DNA of 64,000 nt from positions 62,001-126,000 of the forward strand of contig JAKSYS010000079.1 of the NCBI GenBank assembly GCA_022925895.1, read 5' to 3'. This stretch comes from Fragilaria crotonensis (Eukaryota > Bacillariophyta > Fragilariophyceae > Fragilariales > Fragilariaceae). Below, piece after piece: positions 46,321 through 54,364 of the stretch. The position numbers and the translations under genes are program-made. A model generated the notes under the pieces. The model saw nothing but the letters and a program-made list of their open reading frames with translations. It had not been told where the DNA came from and did not search any database. The stretch's first letter is position 1. Each line of letters begins with the position of its first letter.

Positions 46321-46434
46321 GAATTCAAATCATTCGGTTATCATACAACGCAACGGAGTGTCGTATCAAGTATGCTGTTGCACGCATAACAAATTTCAAA
46401 AATTAACTGGCTGGCGTGAACAAAGGGTGGGCAG

Positions 46435-46792
46435 CAGGCTGTGTTATTTTGGGAACTTTTTCTTATTTTGGGAATTTGTTCCCAATTAAACATTTTAAAA
46501 GATCCCGATTTAAACCGTGTAGAATACGTAGGATTCAGTAGAGATCAACTGGCCATCGCCCGAATCTTTGTTGGATTGGCGTCGTACTGGACTCGGTCAT
46601 AGTAGTACTGAATTACTGTATTACTGTATGATATCATCGATGTACTGACGATCAACGTAGGATTCACGTAGGACGCACACTGTACTGTGTACTGTAATGT
46701 TCCCAATTAAAGTTCCCAAAATAAGTTTCAAAAATGTCCCGAAATAAGCTATTTTGGTGTTTTGGGGAACTTTCCCAAAATAACACAGCCTG
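46435..46792. mobile_element. hAT-type MITE (MITE D), 358 bp
   Basis: TIRs begin caggctgtgttattttggga at the left, with the inverse at the right (ending aaaataacacagcctg), about 21 bp. They are flanked by the perfect 8-bp target duplication gtgggcag (46427-46434 and 46793-46800). Subterminal copies of ttcccaa(t/a)taa-like words are present. Noncoding. Confidence 0.9.
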
Positions 46793-46894
46793 GTGGGCAG
46801 GCGTACTGGAAAACCCATGAAAGAAATGAGAAACGAAGATTCCATGTTATCTTTGGCCTACGCGTGTCACAGGTGCTCTACATGATGGTCCCAC

Positions 46895-47145
46895 GTAGCT
46901 TCATTACTGTGACGAAAATGTTGACGTCATTTCCTTGCATTCTAATCGGATCCATACTGGTGCAATCATGTGACAACGCGCGATCTCTAAACTTAAAGAA
47001 CCTTCATTTTGGTGGCCTCTACTAGTAGAGATTCTATGCCATACTTTGATTCACATCGGAATTTTGGAACCATCATGCGTTGCAGTTGCAGTAGCTTATG
47101 CAACAGAACTTTCAATGAGTCGGAAGGTCCACCATACTGTATTTC
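46895..47145. repeat. Duplicated block, copy 2, rearranged
   Basis: The partner of the block upstream of LRR gene 1. The part at 46957-47040 is in direct orientation, the part at 46915-46952 is inverted, and agtcggaaggtccaccat near 47117 matches cgtcggaaggtccaccat near 41428. This shows local inversion during or after duplication. It lies downstream of LRR gene 2, not upstream. Confidence 0.75.
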
Positions 47146-47289
47146 TCCGACAGATACCAGTATGATATATATGAATGATATATGACACGTTACATTCACG
47201 AATACGTAAATGACTGGTGAAGCCAATTTTGTCCGTCGCTAATCTTGTTCAACGACCTGCCACCGCGTCAACATGAGATGCTGATTGTA

Positions 47290-47860
47290 CTGTTAGTGCT
47301 AAAGGCCATGTGGAAATCGTCCGCGAGAGTAAAAAACTGGTACAACAGCTCTCGAAGTGGCCTGAATTGCTCTCAAGGGAAGAGATGCGCCGTGGAGAAG
47401 AGCTGCTGAAAAAGGACCTGGAGAAGGGCTGCGAGTAGCAGACGTCCCTGCTCGAGACAACGAGAACAGCCCCTCCAAGTGATGACGCCGCAACAGATCA
47501 GGACGGCAACAAGCTTTTCAATGTGATGAGAAGAATATATCTAGGCCGCGCCATGCGCCTCTTACACACTGGTGGCTGCGCAGGTTGGAATGTGTTTCAT
47601 CGCGAAGAGGCAACATTTATCTGGCAGAAGATTTCACAGTCAACCTTATTGATTGTGGGCTGGCCAAGTTTGTACCAGAAGAGGACTCCAACATCATTTC
47701 AGGGACAGTCACACCATCTGTGATGAGCACGAATGGAGGTCTGGCATTTGGACCCCCGGGTATGTGTGCCCAGAGTACATTGACCCTCCCCCCCCACAAA
47801 TGGGGAAGCACGGCCTACTTAGTACATAGACCGCACAGACAGATAAATCATTCGTAACGG
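47290..47860 (+). pseudogene. Ankyrin-kinase pseudogene fragment
   Basis: It begins with an ankyrin-like piece, AKGHVEIVRESKKLVQQLSK, then after a stop near 47438 reaches a protein-kinase catalytic-loop region. FHR-like sequence is followed by RGNIYLAEDFTVNLIDCGLA (with DCG in place of DFG) and KFVPEEDSNIISGTVTPSVM. A one-base shift near 47755 puts TPGYVCPEYIDP in another frame, matching the activation-segment end (APE-like CPE) of receptor-like/TKL kinases. The stop and frame shifts make it a pseudogene. It is probably related to the receptor-like genes around it. Confidence 0.65.
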
Positions 47861-48140
47861 ATTCCATCGAAACGTTATCAAGAAGAGTTGACTGTAGGAA
47901 TCGATGGTCATGGTTATGTCGACTTTCGACTGACCGGCAAGCAACACTGGTTTCGTTGCCCGATCGACATTCACCTGAAATCTTGAACCGAATCTATCCT
48001 AAAACCGAATGCTGGAGTACAATAACGATAGTAAAATGGACTATATTGTTCATGATGAACAACTCAATACGAAATGGAATGTCTGCGTCACACACATCCG
48101 GCCGGGAAGAGAAGTGCTTTTTGCATCCAACTTGAGCCGC

Positions 48141-48869
48141 TCAACAGTCGGTGCTAAGATCATTGGTGAGGCAACAGGTGCATTCGATTTCGCCGCAATC
48201 AATGGAAAGGATTGTGTTATTAGGGCAGAGCGAAGAAGGAATAATTCCCGACAACTCATTGTGCCCCAAGTACACAAATCTCAACGTAGTCATTTGGGAA
48301 ATGGAGGATGGAATTGCTCCCGACAAGTTATTCCTGGCCAAATCCAACACCCTCAGCTGCGTCAACTGGGAAATGGTGGATGGAATTGTTCCCTTCAACT
48401 GATTTTTGTACAACGTCAAATAGGTAAGCTGCGTAAGGAGTCCAATCTCGGTCGGAATCGTGGAGCCGATGAAGGGGGAGTCAAAGACCTCCTGTGTAGT
48501 TCGACAATTACTCAAGGACGACTCTCCAATAAAACTGCAGGCAATTTCTTCGGGTGTTTGGGCGGGTGCTCCAATGGTTTTGGTCAGAATCAGAACAACC
48601 ACGACTATCACCACAAGAACTACCACAAGAAGGAGAAGCAAAATTGGTCGGCGCCAACGTTGATGCCATTTCTTTGGTTCTTCGGGTTGTTCCGTCTTGG
48701 CTTCAACGTCAACGTCAAGACTATTCATGCCAAGATTGTTCTTGGTCGAACTGACATCAGGTCCGCGGCCACCACCGGTGCTCGTATGCGTACCGGTTGA
48801 ATTGCTTGGCGCTCCAGGAATGGATTCGGGTGGTTGGGTGGGTGTACAGGTGGGACTTTCGTTATTCAT
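48141..48869 (-). CDS. LRR single-pass membrane protein 2 (three LRRs)
   Basis: 242 residues from the ATG shared with its paralogs (MNNESPT); an ATG four codons upstream (48881) is also in frame. The layout matches LRR gene 1: acidic N-terminus, KKWHQRWRR, a membrane helix (PILLLLLVVVLVVIVVVVLI), CSFIGESSLSNC, then only three 24-residue LRRs (LTQLTYLTLYKNQLKGTIPS...) and the cap IDCGEIECTCC. A short ectodomain suggests contraction of the repeat array relative to LRR 1. Probably at the plasma membrane with the LRRs outside; ligand unknown. Confidence 0.85.
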   Translation of the reverse strand: MNNESPTCTPTQPPESIPGAPSNSTGTHTSTGGGRGPDVSSTKNNLGMNSLDVDVEAKTEQPEEPKKWHQRWRRPILLLLLVVVLVVIVVVVLILTKTIGAPAQTPEEIACSFIGESSLSNCRTTQEVFDSPFIGSTIPTEIGLLTQLTYLTLYKNQLKGTIPSTISQLTQLRVLDLARNNLSGAIPSSISQMTTLRFVYLGHNELSGIIPSSLCPNNTILSIDCGEIECTCCLTNDLSTDC

Positions 48870-49763
48870 TCGATCCTTCATGGTTTATGAGCCTACGAAA
48901 CATGGGAACGATCTTGGGTATATTGTAAGCAGTATCTGTATCTGGTATTCGTTCGCGATATTGCATCCCAGGGACGCGCGATGGGACTCCGATCACGAAC
49001 CAGTAAGAAATGCAGACACGATTGATGCGCACCTAAACACCACTTGCTTATTTTAATTTTATATGCCTGACAGAAAAGCGAACAAAGCCGTTATCATAAA
49101 ACGACTCTACACGTCGATCATCAAAGTTCAAATTACAAGATTTATCTGATACAGGAGAATATCATTAAATAAGGCTAATTCGAAACCATCTTTTTTTAGC
49201 AATTATTGATTGTACTCCGAGTACAGTACCAGGAAACCAGGAACTACTTGCTACTCCGAGTATGAGATACCCAGTACCACCTTACAAGCGGTGTCCGTAC
49301 ATCGTAACAAGTGAATTCTTTCTCTGGCGCATGATGCGATTTCAAACCATCACAGTCGGGCGAGAACAAGTGTGCGTTCAGTTGTTGTGCACGTGGGGCT
49401 CCGAGGCTTGTCGATGGTCGTTCTCCAACAAGCGAGAAACTGCCGAGGCAGATGCCGAGGATGATATTGTGTTTTGGGTTCGGACTCGCCACACATCGTC
49501 TCCTGTGGCATGACACGTCGTCTCACTATGCAACAGTCGAAAGTCGCGTTGCACGCGCCGGATGGATCTCCCATTGAGATCATGAACCTTGAAGGTTGGA
49601 CATTGACTGCACCCACCACATTCGGCGATGCCTGAGGAAGTTGAGTTGGGTATGCTATTCTTCTCAGGCCCATAAGTGTACCTTTGGGCATTGTCCATAT
49701 TGCATGCACTGTTACAGCACATCAATCGTTGTCGAAAATTCCTCCCTACAACTCTGGCCCTAT
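48870..49763. other. Region with decayed coding traces
   Basis: A minus-strand frame at 49378-49725 begins CCNSACNMDNAQRYTYGPEK and has several Cys. In combination with the adjacent ankyrin-like piece it recalls ankyrin-MYND proteins, but the zinc ligands do not line up. Treated as possible pseudogene sequence only. An aagtactcgg-type gtac cluster lies near 49215-49275. Confidence 0.25.
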
Positions 49764-49979
49764 CTATGCACCACTAACTCTCTCAATAAACTTGGAGATT
49801 GGACGTTCGGGTCCATGAATCTTCTCGGAAGGTGTGCGATTGATATCAGCGCCTTTGCACACGAGGTGGTCAACAGCTTCAATGCTACCAGAATAAGAAT
49901 TCTCGTAAGAAAGTGGCATGCACCCACTGCTGTCGTCACCCGCCATTCGTAGATCCACTTTCGCTTCGATGACATTCAC
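49764..49979 (-). pseudogene. Ankyrin-repeat remnant
   Basis: A 71-codon frame reading SGCMPLSYENSYSGSIEAVD, then HLVCKGADINRTP, corresponds to one ankyrin repeat (TPL..A...G..E.V..L...GAD.N). No neighbouring repeats remain in frame. It is unlike the repeats of the 54.4-kb gene, so it is from a different ankyrin family. Confidence 0.45.
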
Positions 49980-50602
49980 ACACTTGTCTAGCGTACAAGT
50001 CGCCGCATATATGGATGATAAGCGAGCGAGTTGGACGTGTCGTCGCAGTAGATTGTTTGGATCTTGTTGACGAATTGCTCAGTCGGTCAAGTTCTCGTAT
50101 ATTCAGGTCGCGAGAGCATGGAGTGTCTTGATTTGCTCTACTTCCTTATCCCGCTTGCTAACCCTTCTTGATGCATTCTCGTTTCGCCACTTCCTTCACA
50201 TGGTTGTTTGTAACAACGGTCGGTCGATATAATCCAAGCAATATGGACCTGATTTCATGGAGTGGATGGAGCTTCTGATGCTGCTGAGTTGGGGCTTTCG
50301 CCAAGCTTGTGTTCCAGAACGAAAGGTCAGGACACCAGTTCGACAGAAGCGAAGAGGAACGACGAAAACTTCGAAAAGGAGTTAAAGAACGTTAAATATC
50401 AGCTTTTAGATCTCCCAGGATGGATATCCTACGACACGCTGACATCTTGACGTTATACTGGAGTACTATACCGGTAGTACATGATAATACATTCATGAAA
50501 CGAAGCGTTACAGTTGAACTTGTAGCTTGTGTAAATTCAATAGGACCATGGATTATGATCGATGATGAATCAAACGGTCTTGTTTACCAGCCGAGGACTA
50601 CT
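49980..50602. other. No gene supported
   Basis: A 62-codon plus-strand frame (50262-50450) ending FEKELKNVKYQLLDLPGWIS is the only mildly coherent piece. No domain. Confidence 0.3.
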
Positions 50603-50653
50603 AAAATTTAAATGGGGCTTCGTCTACCGCAGACGAAGCCCCATTTAAATTTT
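50603..50653. repeat. Perfect hairpin, 23-bp arms, 5-nt loop
   Basis: aaaatttaaatggggcttcg (continuing tct), loop accgc, then the exact inverse ending at 50653. It directly abuts the dispersed repeat copy at 50657. In RNA it would be a very stable stem-loop; it could be an element tip or a precursor-like hairpin. Confidence 0.95.
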
Positions 50654-50656
50654 TGG

Positions 50657-50745
50657 CAGTCAACTCGGCTGGGTGCAAAACTAGGGCCGTTTCCATTTTC
50701 GGTCATCCTCGGTCATAATTCCTTGGTCGCTATTGTCGAGGCATG
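50657..50745. repeat. Dispersed repeat, copy 2 (inverse of 22.97-23.04 kb)
   Basis: gtcaactcggctgggtgcaa, aactagggccgtttccattt, and cggtcatcctcggtc are the near-exact inverse of 22974-23033. aattccttggtcgctattgt follows, as at the far end of copy 1. Plus-strand translation gives AVNSAGCKTRAVSIF, close to the TVNSAGCKTRAVFNF reading of copy 1. Confidence 0.8.
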
Positions 50746-51000
50746 AATTTAGGTTTCCAGTACTCATTACTCCCTGACGGTCGCTATCAATCATGATTGA
50801 TGGCGTAGAGCAGATGCAGTTCCGAATGTAACGAGATTCTGATGTCTCGAAAGACATGCATTGACTCTTTTCTCAATTCTATCCCCGAGAACTACAAAGA
50901 CGAAATGGTTGGCCATCCGAGTTGGTGTGAAACACACCAACAATGTGCTGATGGAGCAGTATAGCAGTTGCTTCGGGTGGTAAAAAGATAGGACCCGTCA

Positions 51001-51273
51001 TTGACGGCGATGTTGTTATTGGCTGCGAATGCGTTGAAGAAGTGTCCGAATCTAGTTTGGGTAACTCCAATGTCGGTTGATAAGATTGAACTGAGAAGCA
51101 AGAACTGGATCAAGAGCCCGTTGAATAAAAAATACCATGTTGTCGTTATTTGTGCACACTCGCGTGAACCGGGTCACGAACCATTTGTGATGATTGAAAT
51201 GCCAAAAGGGTGGATTTCAAAGATCGCACCCCGACTGAAAATGTGCCCAAAGCCACGGAAAAAGGATACATGA
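51001..51273 (+). pseudogene. Coding-like remnant, unassigned
   Basis: A 90-codon frame with KKYHVVVICAHSREPGHEPF, then VMIEMPKGWISKIAPRLKMC. This resembles a segment (..FVC.HS...P......I.(V/M)P..W..K.AP.LK..L) that I recall near the C-terminus of large diatom signalling-type proteins, but cannot name. Further broken pieces may follow to about 51.9 kb. No confident function. Confidence 0.3.
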
Positions 51274-52489
51274 CGATCGATGCAAATTGTCCGATGCAGA
51301 CACTAGCGGGAGATGCAGTGGAAGCTTCCACATATGCTTCCTGTTTGTGATGAGAACTAGGTCAATGTTGGTCAAGGGTGAATTTCGGGATGCCTATCGA
51401 GTGTAGGATGGTTATTATAGTGCCGTGTGTTTCATGAGTTTATGAAGCCTTTCGTTGCGCACCGGTCTCTTGGTGGCCTGCAACACTTCCGCTAAGGAAT
51501 CGGCGTCAACTCCAAGAGATTGGATTTCCTTTTGTCCGAGTGCATTGTGTGGTTGATCCCAAACTCGTAAGAGTATGCCAAAAACCTCCTCTCAACATGA
51601 AACGCATCAGAGCCTTGTTGGAAGCATAGTATTCGTACTACACCTTGAACACGACCGCAGAATCGGACCCCTTCGGACGAAATTCATCGTGGGGAACGGC
51701 AATTTGGCCCTGCGACCTACGACGAGCAGGTCTAAGACATTCACATTTTCGTCGTACTGAATCTCTCGCCGAGCGTATACTTCCTTCAAAGTTGTAATCC
51801 ACCTTCCACCTGGACAGAGAAGAACACATCTTGCGAAACCTTGTGCTGAACTTTCTCGTTGGTGTAGTTAATGCTATTGCACAGCTGCTCACTGCTCCAA
51901 ACGATTCAATTTGAAGGATTTGAAGAAGGCGAGCGCATCGGCTGACTCCTTTACCGTTGTGTAGTTCGATCTGTCAAGGAACTCATCAATCTCGTCATGC
52001 AGTGGATTTGACAAGAAGGTTTGATCTTCCCCAATGGCATGACGACACAAATGGCTCTCATCATTCAAGAGGATTTGAGTCTAACAGCAGCAGCAGCACA
52101 CTTTGCACAGTTGATGCTGCTCATCTTGAAGTTCGAATGCACATGAGTTGATCGGTCATGACACTGCGGCTTGGATCGACACCATGTCATGCGACATGTG
52201 CTGGCAACAATCGCGAACAATCTCTCTTCTCGGAATAGTGAAGAAACAACATTTGCCTTCACCGCCTCGTCACTCGAGATCAAAGACTTCAAGGCGCCAT
52301 TGCACTCTCGACGAGTATCATGGGATGATGGAGCCTTTTGGATCAGCAGGGGCGGAGAGGGGTCAAGCATGTGACGACCACACACAATTCTTTCTTACAA
52401 AAGCTACAGTACTTGTAGTCACTACTAGTTCTACAGTAATCCGTAACGCGTCATCATGGCCGTACCGTGGACATCATCCTTCGTAAACA
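51274..52489. other. Decayed sequence, no gene call
   Basis: Short frames on both strands only. It probably continues the remnant at 51.0-51.3 kb. An agcagcagcagc run lies near 52085-52097. Confidence 0.3.
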
Positions 52490-52497
52490 CAGGAATC

Positions 52498-53153
52498 AGG
52501 CCCGTTCTTTCCGTCGCAGAATCAGCCGCAAAATCAGCCGCAGACCAGTAGTCGAAGTAATCAAATTTCATTCGAGTGAGTCAAAAATTTCTGCGGCTAA
52601 ATGAATAGCACTGCGGCTGAAAAACCTCCTGGCTGTTTCGGGGAGGTTTTTCAGCCGCAGAAATCCGGGTTTTTAAAAATCAGCCGCAGAAATCCGGGTT
52701 TTAATTCACTCATCAAAATAGTACAGTATCGCAGCCCTACAGTAACAACGACATGAATGTCGCGCACATTCATCACATCACTCGTTGATGGTTTCAAATT
52801 GGATAAATCATGAAATGCATGTGTCTGTTCTTATTCTCTCATGACTATGACATACGAGATACTAGAGTAGGATGTAGTAGCCGTTGTCCGTTGTACATAC
52901 ACATGCACTGAATTGTGATGACGGTACTGTACGTATGACAGTGCAATGCAGTTGGCGTGTCGACGTGTCGACGTTCATCTGTATGTTTGGCAGAAGAAAA
53001 CACCTCATCCGGTTCACATCTGAATGAAATTCTGCGGGAGCCCTTTTTGAGGGCTTTCCAACCGTCATCAAAAATCAGTCGCAAAAAGGGCGTGCGAAGC
53101 GTGCGATTGCGGCTGATTTTTGCGGGTGATTCTGCGACGGAAAGAACGGGCCT
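52498..53153. mobile_element. hAT-like MITE (MITE E), 656 bp
   Basis: Long TIRs begin aggcccgttctttccgtcgc (continuing agaatca) at the left, with the inverse at the right ending gaacgggcct; they match over about 27 bp and then with one mismatch through ccgcaaaa. The flanks caggaatc (52490-52497) and caggaatg (53154-53161) look like an 8-bp TSD with one mismatch, suggesting hAT. The interior is rich in cagccgcagaaatc and its complements. Noncoding. Confidence 0.82.
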
Positions 53154-53161
53154 CAGGAATG

Positions 53162-54364
53162 ACGAATGATTGAAAGACACCTCAAAAACGTGCTCTGTAA
53201 CAGATATAGCGGATAGGTGTATATACATCTATAAACATTATAGATTGGAAGGACATTCACAATGTTTGTAGATGCATAAATTAACGAGAACTTAAATAAA
53301 CACGGATCGAAGGATACGGAAATGTATATCTGTAAAATATTATACATGTGTGAATATATACGAGTATTCATAACATTGAGGTGTCCTTTTGATGTCAAAT
53401 TGGCGAGGAACGCACAGTGATTTTATGGTTAGTACAAGAGTACTCTTGTACTTTGAAAGTATAAATAAACTAGTGGGTACCTCACATTTGATCGGAGTGT
53501 CTACTACAGGAAACTGGACGTACAGTACCCCCAACCTGGTCGTACTCCGTACCACTACTTTTTTCCCCTACAGTATGCAGTACCATGGTACCAACGTAGG
53601 AAACGTCATGAAGTACAGTACCAGGTACTGTAGTTATCATGCCCCAGTATTGCAGTTCATCGCACGGTATATTTTACAGTAGCATTTGTCAAGCAACCTG
53701 TTCACAGCAAATTCAATGAGTATTCCATCCAGTAACTTTGAATTCGTACAGTATTGTAGTTCAGTAACGTAACACACTGTCGTTTCAACATAAATTACCG
53801 TCCGTTTATGTACTGTAGACCTGTAGTACATGTAATCCACGTAACAGTGCAACAGTACCCCAGAGTGGTCATACTCCGTAACAGACGGACGCACGCACGC
53901 ACACAATTAATTTATAATATAGTAGGATATTGTCGCATTCGTGGTTCATGATTCCTATCGCAAGCTTTTTGTTCTGAAGCTTAGCGGCGACACGTTAACT
54001 AGATTTCAAGTTTTTAAATTTTTTTAATTTTTTATTTAAGGGTGTTTTGCGCGAGTATGTTCAGTACTAGTACCAGGCACAAGTACTTGTACTCTTCAGT
54101 CACGCAGAGTTTTGGAGTGACGTGCTATACATCCTTTCGAGCGTATCACGTAGAAATGTCACGGCTTCTTCAGTATAATGGACACAAAGAGGCAAGGATC
54201 TGTTGGGCTACGGCACCAGTCCCTGGACGTACTCCATGCAGCCCAACTCAATCTTTCTCAACCCGCATATCTGCCTTCTCATGGCGATTTGTGCATTTTA
54301 GACTTCTGCAGAACAAGTATCTACTGCAAAGACGTCCCTTTCATCTCGTCAAGTACTCTGTACT
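53162..54364. other. Intergenic region, extremely rich in gtac
   Basis: No gene. Between about 53431 and 53660 I count at least 13 gtac tetramers (gagtactcttgtac, ggtacc, cgtacagtacc, agtaccatggtacc ...) where about one is expected. An imperfect inverted pair, gacacctcaa / ttgaggtgtcc, lies near 53176 and 53377. Upstream region of the ankyrin gene. Confidence 0.5.

Larger units (their letters stand above)
43967..46339. mobile_element. Fold-back element of arrayed hairpin units, about 2.37 kb
   Basis: The outermost 18 bp, aaccgaatgatttgaatt (43967-43984), are perfectly inverted at 46322-46339. Inside, a left array of about 7 units and a right array of about 16 units carry the same repeat in opposite orientation, so the two arms can pair over hundreds of bases. 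The inner parts of the arms also pair (ccatcgtgtacatgtgacga near 45503 versus its complement near 44291-44311). A core of about 1.15 kb lies between. No target-site duplication was found. TIRs made of tandem subrepeats recall Foldback and some Mutator-like elements, which fits its position against a MULE transposase. Confidence 0.75.

Noticed and set aside
48870-49740. Ankyrin-MYND gene on the minus strand
   Set aside because: The cysteines of the 49378-49725 frame do not fit the MYND spacing and the ankyrin part is a single repeat.
53174-53385. A small MITE bounded by gacacctcaa / ttgaggtgtc
   Set aside because: The match is only about 10-14 bp with mismatches and no convincing TSD.
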